A stretch of 7,653 nucleotides of DNA from Actinomycetota bacterium. Its GTDB lineage: Bacteria; Actinomycetota; Acidimicrobiia; Acidimicrobiales; Ilumatobacteraceae. This document shows, in pieces, positions 1 through 6,903 of the stretch; the stretch's first letter is position 1; each line of letters begins with the position of its first letter. A program made the position numbers and the translations under genes. The notes under the pieces are model-generated. The model was not told the DNA's origin. It searched no databases and saw only the letters and a program-made list of their open reading frames with translations. The DNA lies in contig WLSJ01000085.1 in NCBI GenBank assembly GCA_009705865.1, forward strand, positions 1 through 7,653, given 5' to 3'.

Positions 1-74
1 ACTGCAGGGTCCATGCGAAATACAAGAACCTCAACGGGGCGTTGTTCGCCAGAGACGTACGTAAAATTCTTCAT
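1..74 (-). CDS. N-terminus of an unidentified protein, cut by the window edge
   Basis: An open frame starts with ATG at 74-72 on the minus strand and runs off the left edge after 24 complete codons. Its ATG overlaps the TGA stop (76-74) of the upstream lldD-like gene by one base (TGATG). This arrangement is typical of translational coupling in an operon and is the main reason I treat it as real. The visible protein starts MKNFTYVSGEQRPVEVLVF and continues RMDPA. The VEVLVFRMDP stretch looks like a first beta strand, as in small dimeric alpha/beta-barrel (ABM-like) proteins, but that is a guess from few residues. There is no strong Shine-Dalgarno sequence, which fits re-initiation after the upstream stop. 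I cannot assign a function. Confidence 0.65.
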   Translation of the reverse strand, partial: MKNFTYVSGEQRPVEVLVFRMDPA

Positions 75-1300
75 CAGATGAGTCCGGAAGGAACGAGAGA
101 TACAAGTTCTGGCGTGATTTCAGAAATATTACGAACCCCACACAAAGACATAGTGCGCTCTAAATCTTCGGTCAACATGGAAAGTACTTGTTCGACACCG
201 GATTCACCTGCAGCCCCAAGGCCGTAAAGGTAACTACGACCCAATGTGCATGCAGATGCGCCAAGAGCAATTGCTTTCACAATGTCGCTGCCTCGGCGAA
301 TGCCACCATCACAAATCAGAGGCAATGTGCCGCCTGTTGCTTGTGCAACTGGCGCAAGGAGGTCAAGGGGGGTGGGAGCAGAATCGAGCTGACGACCGCC
401 GTGGTTAGATAACGCAACAGCATCGATGCCGTGTTGTTGTGCAAGAACTGCATCTGCAACTGATTGCACTCCCTTCAAAATGATGGGGCCATTCCAGTTG
501 GCGCGAAACCATTCAAGATCATCCCATGACAATGCTTGATCAAATTGTTCGGAAATGAATTGCGAAAGCGTTACCGCAGTGCCTGCGTTTCCTTGAGAGG
601 TAGCAATATTGGAAAAGGTGATGGGTTCATGACGTATGAAGTCCCATGTCCAAGCAGGATGAGTTATTCCGTCGACGATTGTGCCGAGACCAAGTTTGGG
701 GGGAAGTGTGAACCCACGTCGGACATCGCGTTCACGCCGTCCGAGCACTGCGGTGTCTACTGTGAGCATGATTGCTTCGTATCCGCTTGCCTGTGCGCGG
801 GCCAACATGTCTTTAAGGAGCACGCGGTCTCGCCAGACATACACCTGAAACCACTTTGGCCCATTGCTGACAGCTGCTACTTCTTCAATTGATCGTGTTG
901 ACAATGTTGACAAGCAATAGGGAAGACCATGGCGAGCAGCGACGCGTGCAACGGACAGTTCGCCCTGGGAATGCGCAATACGGGTAAAGCCAGTGGGAGA
1001 AAAGAGTAACGGTGTCGTAAGGGCGTGTCCGAGAAATGATGTACTCGTATCAATGCCGCTGACGTTGCGGAGAATACGGGGGACAAATTCATATTGTTGA
1101 AAAGCCGCAGAGTTACGGCGCATGGTGATTTCATCTTCAGCAGCACCGTCGATGTAGTCAAATATTCCGGCGGGAAGCCGTCGTTGAGCAATGAGACGCA
1201 TGTCGGCGATGTTTGCTGCGCGAGCCAGACGACGCTTGCGGCGAGACAGTGTTGGCATGGAAAAGCTGGCCACAGAACGAAGCGTCTTCAGAATTCCCAT
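74..1300 (-). CDS. lldD: LldD-like FMN-dependent alpha-hydroxy-acid dehydrogenase/oxidase
   Basis: A 408-residue member of the FMN-dependent alpha-hydroxy-acid dehydrogenase family, which oxidises 2-hydroxy acids such as L-lactate to 2-oxo acids on a TIM barrel. All catalytic and FMN-contact residues of the family can be placed by comparison with plant glycolate oxidase: Tyr49 (FDYIDGAAEDE), Tyr154 (FQVYVWRDR), Asp182 and Arg189 (LTVDTAVLGRRERD), Lys276 (ILKGV), and the catalytic His300 and Arg303 in SNHGGRQLD. The FMN-phosphate loop is DGGIRRGSDI (331-340). Length and the N-terminal layout (RRKRRLARAANIADMRLIA) resemble mycobacterial LldD1 (Rv1872c) as I remember it, so L-lactate is the likeliest substrate but is not proven. 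I chose the ATG at 1300 because GGAGGG (1306-1311) sits 5 bases upstream; an in-frame ATG at 1324 would put that site inside the gene. It is divergent from fhs and overlaps the next gene downstream by one base. Confidence 0.9.
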   Translation of the reverse strand: MGILKTLRSVASFSMPTLSRRKRRLARAANIADMRLIAQRRLPAGIFDYIDGAAEDEITMRRNSAAFQQYEFVPRILRNVSGIDTSTSFLGHALTTPLLFSPTGFTRIAHSQGELSVARVAARHGLPYCLSTLSTRSIEEVAAVSNGPKWFQVYVWRDRVLLKDMLARAQASGYEAIMLTVDTAVLGRRERDVRRGFTLPPKLGLGTIVDGITHPAWTWDFIRHEPITFSNIATSQGNAGTAVTLSQFISEQFDQALSWDDLEWFRANWNGPIILKGVQSVADAVLAQQHGIDAVALSNHGGRQLDSAPTPLDLLAPVAQATGGTLPLICDGGIRRGSDIVKAIALGASACTLGRSYLYGLGAAGESGVEQVLSMLTEDLERTMSLCGVRNISEITPELVSLVPSGLI

Positions 1301-1387
1301 GATGTCCCTCCGTTGGTTCCTCAAGGTTACGACACGAGCCCCGTGTTCGCTTTGGTGATGAGAGGGTTGTTGGGTGAGACTTCTCTT
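1301..1387. promoter_or_regulatory. Divergent intergenic region between lldD-like gene and fhs
   Basis: These 87 bases separate two start codons facing away from each other, so promoters for both genes should lie here or just inside the flanking coding ends. I see no convincing -35/-10 pair. An inverted repeat, ACACG (1332-1336) and CGTGT (1342-1346) with a 5-base spacer, sits near the middle and could be a repressor site. GGGTGAG (1372-1378) is a modest Shine-Dalgarno sequence for the fhs GTG. There is no visible tetrahydrofolate riboswitch; the leader is too short. Confidence 0.4.
1306..1311 (-). promoter_or_regulatory. Shine-Dalgarno site that fixes the lldD start
   Basis: On the minus strand this reads GGAGGG, five bases before the ATG at 1300-1298. 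It is the strongest ribosome-binding site in the window. It decides between the two in-frame ATGs in favour of the shorter protein starting MGILKTLRS. Confidence 0.8.
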
Positions 1388-3085
1388 GTGTCGTTTCCAT
1401 CAGATCTCGAGATAGCCCAGGCGGCAACCATTGAGCCGTTGACCCAGATTGCCGAACAATTGGGAATAGACGCAGAGCACCTAGAGCCATACGGCCGCCA
1501 TGTCGCCAAGATTGATCTTTCGGTACTGCAGAGCGTTTCATCTCGCCCAGTCGGAAAATATGTGGTGGTCACAGCTATTACGCCAACACCACTAGGCGAA
1601 GGTAAGACGACTACGTCAGTTGGTCTTGCGCAAGCCATGAAGCACATCGGCAAAGTGGGGCTTCTTGCATTACGTCAGCCATCAATGGGTCCAACTTTTG
1701 GAATTAAGGGCGGTGCTGCAGGTGGTGGGTATAGCCAAGTGATACCGATGGAAATTCTGAATTTGCATCTCACGGGTGACTTTCATGCAGTGACTGCAGC
1801 ACATAATTTGCTCGCGGCAATTGTTGACAATCATTTGCATCAGGGCAATGCGCTCGGACTGGCCCTTGACAAAATCACGTGGAAGCGAGTTCTTGACGTC
1901 AATGATCGTGCATTACGCAATGTGACGATTGGTCAAGGTTTAAAAGAAGACGGCATCGAACGCGAATCAGGTTTTGATATCACGGCTGCTTCTGAAGTGA
2001 TGGCGTTATTGGCACTCGCAACTTCTATGGAAGACCTTCGCGCTCGGCTGGGGCAAATTGTTGTGGGCTATACGGCTAATGATGTAGCAGTCACAGCAGA
2101 ACAGATTGGTTGTGCTGGTGCAATGGCTGTCATCTTGCGTGATGCAATCAAGCCGAATCTCATGCAGACGCTCGAAAACACTCCTGCTCTTATTCACACG
2201 GGACCGTTTGGCAATATCGCAACGGGTAACTCGTCGGTGATTGCAGACAAGATGGGCATTCACATGTGTGATTACCTCATCACTGAAGCCGGCTTCGGAG
2301 CTGACATGGGTGCTGAGAGGTTCTTCAATATCAAATGTCGTGTGTCGGGTATGAAACCTGATGCTGCAGTGTTGGTTGCAACTGTTCGGGCACTGAAAGC
2401 ACATTCTGGTTTGTACAAAGTGGTTGCAGGAAAACCATTGCCTCCAGAGATGCTGCAAGAAAACCCGGCTGATGTGCGTGCTGGTGCTGCCAACCTGGCA
2501 AAACAGATTGAAAATGTTCTCGCACACGGTGTGTCACCTGTTGTTGCAATTAACGCATTTCCCACGGATTTTTCAAGTGAGCACGATGTTATTCGTGAGT
2601 TAGCCGAATCAATGGGGGCACGTGTTGCGGTATGCACTCATTTTTCAGACGGTGGTGCTGGCGCAGTTGACTTGGCTAACGCTGTTGTAGCCGCTTGTGA
2701 TGAACCAAACAACTTCCACTTCTTATACGAAGCAACTGCACCGTTGAAGGAAAAGATTTCTGCAGTTGCCACCAAGATTTACGGGGCCGCCACTGTGGAA
2801 TATTCAGACCTCGCCAACGAACAGCTGGCCCGATATGACGCAAATGGGTTTAGTCATTTGCCAGTCTGTATTGCCAAGACTCACCTCAGTATTAGTGGTG
2901 ACCCCTCATTGAAAGGCGCGCCCACAGGGCACACATTGGTGGTGCGTGAAGTGCGTGCGTCAGTTGGTGCCGGTTTTATCTACCCAATCGTGGGCAACAT
3001 GCGCACGATGCCGGGCTTGGGTGCTGACCCAGCCGCACTTCACATTGACATCGGGCCTGACGGCCGTGTCGTTGGCTTGTTCTAA
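1388..3085 (+). CDS. fhs: Formate-tetrahydrofolate ligase (10-formyl-THF synthetase)
   Basis: A 565-residue cytosolic enzyme that joins formate to tetrahydrofolate at the cost of ATP, giving 10-formyl-THF for purine and initiator fMet-tRNA synthesis and linking formate to the C1 pool. The ATP-binding loop is TPTPLGEGKTTT (65-76). The family signature GIKGGAAGGGY is at 105-115 and follows LRQPSMGPTF. Further diagnostic stretches are NLHLTGDFHAVTAAHNLLAA (125-144), ITEAGFGADMGAERFFNIKC (298-317) and VATVRALKAHSG (330-341). The C-terminus is complete (GNMRTMPGLG, 536-545). Length matches the usual 555-565 residues. I chose the GTG at 1388 because it gives the N-terminus (M)SFPSDLEIAQAAT, typical of actinobacterial Fhs, and because GGTGA lies 10 bases upstream. 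The frame stays open far upstream, but only as the antisense of the lldD-like gene. An ATG at 1358 is the main alternative and would add 10 residues. Confidence 0.97.
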   Translation: MSFPSDLEIAQAATIEPLTQIAEQLGIDAEHLEPYGRHVAKIDLSVLQSVSSRPVGKYVVVTAITPTPLGEGKTTTSVGLAQAMKHIGKVGLLALRQPSMGPTFGIKGGAAGGGYSQVIPMEILNLHLTGDFHAVTAAHNLLAAIVDNHLHQGNALGLALDKITWKRVLDVNDRALRNVTIGQGLKEDGIERESGFDITAASEVMALLALATSMEDLRARLGQIVVGYTANDVAVTAEQIGCAGAMAVILRDAIKPNLMQTLENTPALIHTGPFGNIATGNSSVIADKMGIHMCDYLITEAGFGADMGAERFFNIKCRVSGMKPDAAVLVATVRALKAHSGLYKVVAGKPLPPEMLQENPADVRAGAANLAKQIENVLAHGVSPVVAINAFPTDFSSEHDVIRELAESMGARVAVCTHFSDGGAGAVDLANAVVAACDEPNNFHFLYEATAPLKEKISAVATKIYGAATVEYSDLANEQLARYDANGFSHLPVCIAKTHLSISGDPSLKGAPTGHTLVVREVRASVGAGFIYPIVGNMRTMPGLGADPAALHIDIGPDGRVVGLF

Positions 3086-3086
3086 T

Positions 3087-4028
3087 TTATTTGCCGCGTA
3101 GTGCAGCAACAATTGGCGCGCACTCATCAACATTTTCGCCGCCAACGATGGTGTAACTAAAGCCCCACCGTTCACGACGTTCAAGAAGTTGTTCGATGCA
3201 TTGCTCGACTGATCCGATTAATGCAAATGGTGATGCATCAATCATCTCTGCTGATACTCCAAACATCGAAGAGATTCCCTCAATGGTTGCAGCGCGATCG
3301 TTTGTTACTTTCACGAAGAACGTACGAATATTCATTTCGATATCGTTCAGGCGGTGAGCACCGGCGGCAGCAACAATTGCAACTTTCTCGTCAACTGATT
3401 CTGCTGTCATGGTTGAAAGTGCTTCTGGTCCGACAACTCCTGCTGTCAGGGTGCCGTTAATGCCAATAATGTCGGCTTCGCGAGCGGCATAGGTCAGAAC
3501 TCGCTTTCCGCCACCACCAATGAGAAGTGGTGGACGAGCCTGAACGGGCTTTGGTTGACCGTTGTAATTCGTGATCGTGTAGTGATCGCCCGAGTACGAA
3601 AATGCACCATCGGCCATAGCGCCGCGAATGACGGCGATTCCTTCAATGAATCGATCAATGCGAACCTTGGGGGAGTCATACGGCATGCCTGCTTCTTCAT
3701 AGTCACTGATCATCCAGCCGGCCCCAAGGCCAATTTCAAGACGTCCCTCTGACAGAAGGTCGATAGTTGCGAGTTCCTTGGCAAGAACAACTGGGTGTTT
3801 GTAGTCGTTATCAAATACCAAAGCACCGACACGCAATGTGGAAGTTGCGCTAGCGGCAGCCATCAGAGCAGGGATTGGAGCTAGTTGGTCTGTGAAGTGA
3901 TCAGGCATGGTGAGTACTTCGTACCCGGCAGCTTCTGTGCGACGGGCAAGTTCAGCCCATCCTTTTGCTGTTGTCTCTTTGGAGACCTGAACACCGAATC
4001 TGAAACCGCGATGGGGAAATTGTGACAT
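3087..4028 (-). CDS. LLM-class (probably F420-dependent) flavin oxidoreductase
   Basis: A 313-residue single-domain protein of the bacterial luciferase-like monooxygenase fold, an 8-stranded TIM barrel that binds coenzyme F420 or FMN. Visible family features: first strand FRFGVQ (9-14), MPDHF (41-45), TLRVGALVFDNDYKHPVVLA (64-83), the cofactor-loop region LSEGRLEIGLGAGW (92-105) with DYEEAG (109-114), RIDRFIE (123-129), and PPLLIGGGGKRVL (166-178) near the cofactor phosphate. The pattern fits the actinobacterial F420 subfamily known as MSMEG_2516 (TIGR03621), but F420 use and the substrate are inferred. The ATG at 4028 has no strong Shine-Dalgarno sequence; it leaves eight residues before the first core strand, which is normal. 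It is convergent with fhs, with one base between the two stop codons, and divergent from the PBP gene. No frameshift or missing core element is seen. Confidence 0.88.
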   Translation of the reverse strand: MSQFPHRGFRFGVQVSKETTAKGWAELARRTEAAGYEVLTMPDHFTDQLAPIPALMAAASATSTLRVGALVFDNDYKHPVVLAKELATIDLLSEGRLEIGLGAGWMISDYEEAGMPYDSPKVRIDRFIEGIAVIRGAMADGAFSYSGDHYTITNYNGQPKPVQARPPLLIGGGGKRVLTYAAREADIIGINGTLTAGVVGPEALSTMTAESVDEKVAIVAAAGAHRLNDIEMNIRTFFVKVTNDRAATIEGISSMFGVSAEMIDASPFALIGSVEQCIEQLLERRERWGFSYTIVGGENVDECAPIVAALRGK

Positions 4029-4081
4029 GAAACAACGCTACCGACACGGGTGACGCGTTGTATCAATCACAGGCAAGTACG
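4029..4081. promoter_or_regulatory. Divergent intergenic region between LLM oxidoreductase and PBP gene
   Basis: This short gap separates two genes transcribed away from each other. It holds a perfect 7-base inverted repeat, ACAACGC (4032-4038) and GCGTTGT (4055-4061), with a 16-base spacer. That could be an operator shared by both promoters or a chance pairing. No clear -35/-10 pair is visible. The lack of space favours a PBP start at 4082 or later over the TTG at 4058. Confidence 0.3.
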
Positions 4082-6394
4082 GTGTTTTGTGTTGTGAAGT
4101 CCCCACTGAATTGGTCCATGCGCTTTGGCGTAGCTCTTGTGGCTTCATCGTTAGTGCTCACGGGCGCAATCGTTGGTGCTGCTCCGCAAGTGTGGCGCGC
4201 TCTGAATGCTCATCAAGAGACACCAGTGGCCTTGCCGACTTTTAGCGGTCTGTCAACTAGGACTCGCATTATGGGCGTAGCCGATAAGCAAATCGGGGTC
4301 TTTGAACTTGAGAACAGCCAACCGTTAGATATCGGATCCGTTCCAGACGTAGTTGTCGCTGCAGTTCTGGCCGTTGAGGATTCTGGTTTCTATCGGCACA
4401 AGGGCGTCAACTTGCGGGCCTTGGTACGAGCCACACTTGCAAACTTTCAATATTCAAGCGGTCGGCAAGGTGCGTCCACAATTACTCAACAAGTAGTGAA
4501 GAATGAATTTCTTGCTGGTCTTCCGCGAGATGGTCGCTACAAGATTTTGCAAGCGCGTTACGCGGTGATGCTTGAAAAAAAGGTGTCTAAAGCCCAAATT
4601 GTTGAGCGATACCTCAACACTGTTTTCTTTGGCAATAACGCGTACGGCATCCAAGCAGCGGCTGATGTGTACTTTCAAAAGAAGGTGTCTGACCTGACGT
4701 TGACTGAAGCTGGATTCCTCGCTGGACTCGTACGAGCTCCTTCTACGTATGATCCGATACGTCGGCCAGAACAATCACGCCGTCGATTTGAGCAAGTTCT
4801 TGATCGATTCATTGATGTAGGACTAATGACGGCTACAGACCGCGATACGACGCTTGCGTCATGGCAACCACCAGAGTCAGTGACAAGTGCTCCTGAGCGT
4901 CCGACGAGCCGTACATATTTCACGGAAATGGTGCGTGATTATTTGTTGAATAAGTCGACCATTCTTGGTGTTACATATCCAGAGCGATATAACGCGTTGT
5001 ATCGCGGCGGCATCACTGTGCACACCACTATTGACCCTGCGATGCAAGCAAAGGCCGAAAAAGCTGCAAAAGATAAATTGCCTGTGAACAAGACCGGCAT
5101 TCAGTCATCGATGATGTCACTTGACACCGCTACTGGTGCAATGCGGGCTGTTGTTGGAGGTCCTGGGTTTTCACCTGGGCGTAACGAAGTGAATCTTGCC
5201 TTGCGTCGGCGTCAAACGGGTTCAAGCATCAAGATGTTTGTGCTCACTGCAGCGTTAGAAGCAGGAGCGCAAGCTAGTGACCTCATTGACGGCACTTTGC
5301 CGTGCACATTTCCTAACCCAGGACTTCCATCTGAGCCGTTTGTCATTACTAAGGGAGTCAGTCACCCAGTGTCACCCTTGGCAGAGCAAACGTGGTTGTC
5401 AATCAACTGTGCTTACGCGCGCTTGGCACAAATTGTCGGCCTGAATCGAGTTGTCAATATGACATATCGACTTGCATCGTCAAGTTATTTGACACGTGAT
5501 TTGTACACCATTCAGCCCTATGCCAGTTTTTCAACCGGAGCCAACGAACTGAGTGCACTTGACATGGCTTCGGGAGCACAAACGATCGCAAATGGTGGAA
5601 TACATAACGAGCCATACTTCATTGAAAAAATTGAGGGCCCGAGTGGGCTTTTATATCAACACACAATGGCTCCGACGCAAGTGATTACCAAAGAAATTGC
5701 CGATGCCGAAGTTGACATTTTGAAGCAAACGCTTATCAAGGGAACCGCTCGTCGCGATCCGCTTGATGGCAAAAGACCAGCCGGGGGTAAGACCGGTACT
5801 CAAGACGAAAACACCAATGCGTGGTTTGTTGGCTTTACAAAGCAACTCACGACAGCTGTGTGGGTGGGTGACCCAAAGGGGTACACGCCGATGGTGAATA
5901 TTCCTGAGTTCAAGGCCGATGGTGTCTCGAAGGTGACAGGTAACGCGTATCCAGTAAAAATCTGGAAGGCGTATATGGATGCAGCGCATAAAGATCTGCC
6001 AGTTCTGAATTGGGATGCGCCGCCAGCACCAACACGCAATCCACTTCGTCTGTATTTGCCCGGAGTTGATTGCATTGCAGAATTGGTGTCAGGAAAATTG
6101 CCAAAGACATCTACCGGCACAATCACCACGGTGGTTCCTTCAGTGACAACGACAACTGTTCCGGTTGTCACAGCAACGACTACTACAACCCCGGGCGCTG
6201 TCACTGTTCCCGTTGCGCCGCCAACGACTGCATATCGCGGACCGGTGGTGAAGATTGTGGACCCAGGAACAACGATTGCACCAACTGATACGAACCCCAC
6301 AACGCCTGTGAATGGCGTCGATCCTTCTCGTTATTACGTCTATGACTGCGGTAAGGGAATTCCAGCTTCCATAAAGACCATTCCTGCGGGGTAG
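4082..6394 (+). CDS. Class A penicillin-binding protein (bifunctional transglycosylase/transpeptidase)
   Basis: Peptidoglycan synthase of about 770 residues that polymerises lipid II and cross-links the strands, anchored in the membrane and facing the wall. A single N-terminal membrane helix spans about 13-35. The GT51 domain shows EDSGFYRHKG (99-108, catalytic Glu99), GASTITQQ (130-137), LEKKVSKAQIVERYLN (164-179) and FGNNAYGIQAA (183-193). The transpeptidase domain carries SSIK (381-384, nucleophile Ser381), SIN (440-442) and KTGT (570-573), all intact. A Thr/Val/Pro-rich tail (about 676-741) follows, then about 30 residues ending ...IPAG. Four cysteines are exported: 408, 443, 664, 756. 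The start is uncertain. GTG 4082 has AGG 8 bases upstream; GTG 4094 and ATG 4118 are alternatives, all keeping the membrane helix, while TTG 4058 leaves almost no promoter space. It is first in a three-gene unit. It resembles PonA/PBP1-type proteins, but I do not assign an ortholog. Confidence 0.95.
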   Translation: MFCVVKSPLNWSMRFGVALVASSLVLTGAIVGAAPQVWRALNAHQETPVALPTFSGLSTRTRIMGVADKQIGVFELENSQPLDIGSVPDVVVAAVLAVEDSGFYRHKGVNLRALVRATLANFQYSSGRQGASTITQQVVKNEFLAGLPRDGRYKILQARYAVMLEKKVSKAQIVERYLNTVFFGNNAYGIQAAADVYFQKKVSDLTLTEAGFLAGLVRAPSTYDPIRRPEQSRRRFEQVLDRFIDVGLMTATDRDTTLASWQPPESVTSAPERPTSRTYFTEMVRDYLLNKSTILGVTYPERYNALYRGGITVHTTIDPAMQAKAEKAAKDKLPVNKTGIQSSMMSLDTATGAMRAVVGGPGFSPGRNEVNLALRRRQTGSSIKMFVLTAALEAGAQASDLIDGTLPCTFPNPGLPSEPFVITKGVSHPVSPLAEQTWLSINCAYARLAQIVGLNRVVNMTYRLASSSYLTRDLYTIQPYASFSTGANELSALDMASGAQTIANGGIHNEPYFIEKIEGPSGLLYQHTMAPTQVITKEIADAEVDILKQTLIKGTARRDPLDGKRPAGGKTGTQDENTNAWFVGFTKQLTTAVWVGDPKGYTPMVNIPEFKADGVSKVTGNAYPVKIWKAYMDAAHKDLPVLNWDAPPAPTRNPLRLYLPGVDCIAELVSGKLPKTSTGTITTVVPSVTTTTVPVVTATTTTTPGAVTVPVAPPTTAYRGPVVKIVDPGTTIAPTDTNPTTPVNGVDPSRYYVYDCGKGIPASIKTIPAG

Positions 6395-6406
6395 TTAGTC
6401 CCTAAT

Positions 6407-6898
6407 GTGGGGTTGATGTTTCTTTGGTTTATTGGCACAGCAATTATTGCGGTCTTGTTTGTTTTTCGCGATGACCGATTTGATTACAGGGTGTTAGCGC
6501 TGGGCGCGGTGTTGCCTGATCTGATCGATGTTTTCACGGGTGGTGCGTGGGTCTTCCATTCCGTTCTTGGAAGCGTGTTGTCACTTGTTCTCGTTATGGT
6601 GTTCGCACGCCGCGGAACAGCCGCTCGTCGTATGTCGTTGGCGATACCAATTGGCATGTTTATGCACTTGGTATTCGATGGCGCGTTTAACAACACAAAA
6701 GTTTTTTGGTGGCCTTTTGCTGGGTTCAATTTCGGTGGAGCATCAATCCCAAGCTTCGACCGCTTGTGGCTCAACATAATTCTTGAAATTGCAGGCGCCG
6801 CCATGTTGTTGTGGGTAGGGCGTACGAACAACTTGTCGTCTCCCAGTGCACGACAGGCATTTTTTCGCACAGGTCGACTCGTATTGGAAGAAAAGTAA
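6407..6898 (+). CDS. Small membrane protein resembling YdjM/DUF457 metal-dependent hydrolases
   Basis: A 163-residue hydrophobic protein with about four membrane segments (roughly 4-20, 28-42, 52-67 and 124-138, plus a possible one at 78-92). Polar residues sit in an order recalling PF04307 (YdjM/DUF457 'LexA-binding inner-membrane putative hydrolase'): LPDLID (36-41, Asp38 and Asp41), HS (51-52) and HLVFD (87-91, His87 and Asp91), followed by a Trp/Pro loop FWWPF (100-104). In that family these Asp/His residues are thought to bind metal; the substrate is unknown. The assignment rests on this pattern only, so 'integral membrane protein of unknown function' is the safe reading. Translation may begin at GTG 6407 (12 bases after the PBP stop) or ATG 6416. 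Neither has a good Shine-Dalgarno site, which suggests coupling to PBP translation. The next gene starts 5 bases after its stop. Confidence 0.75.
   Translation: MGLMFLWFIGTAIIAVLFVFRDDRFDYRVLALGAVLPDLIDVFTGGAWVFHSVLGSVLSLVLVMVFARRGTAARRMSLAIPIGMFMHLVFDGAFNNTKVFWWPFAGFNFGGASIPSFDRLWLNIILEIAGAAMLLWVGRTNNLSSPSARQAFFRTGRLVLEEK
6886..6890 (+). promoter_or_regulatory. Ribosome-binding site supporting the phosphatase ATG at 6904
   Basis: GGAAG lies 13 bases before the ATG at 6904, inside the last codons of the membrane-protein gene. The spacing is long, but it is the only purine-rich match near the start. The resulting protein begins directly with the family's first strand (MLILLRHGQT). The longer in-frame start at 6811 would overlap the previous gene by 88 bases and add 31 residues of no family character. 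Confidence 0.5.
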
Positions 6899-6903
6899 CC
6901 GCC

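Noticed and set aside
42..227. Forward open frame at the left edge
   Set aside because: It lies antisense to the end of the lldD-like gene and to its coupled neighbour, has no recognisable content and no ribosome-binding site.
536..892. Cysteine-rich forward open frame inside the lldD-like gene
   Set aside because: It is fully antisense to well-conserved catalytic-domain coding sequence; the cysteines come from reverse-complemented common codons.
1094..1387. Long in-frame extension of fhs upstream of GTG 1388
   Set aside because: It is antisense to the lldD-like gene and its promoter region, adds residues with no Fhs character, and would make the protein about 100 residues too long.
1301..1387. 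Tetrahydrofolate riboswitch before fhs
   Set aside because: The leader is short and shows no pseudoknotted multi-stem pattern.
2006..2637. Minus-strand open frames within fhs
   Set aside because: They are antisense to the most conserved part of fhs, with unlikely composition and no start signals.
5800..6300. Minus-strand Val/Thr/Gly-rich open frame opposite the PBP tail
   Set aside because: Its composition is the mirror of the Thr/Val/Pro linker codons on the other strand, with no family features.
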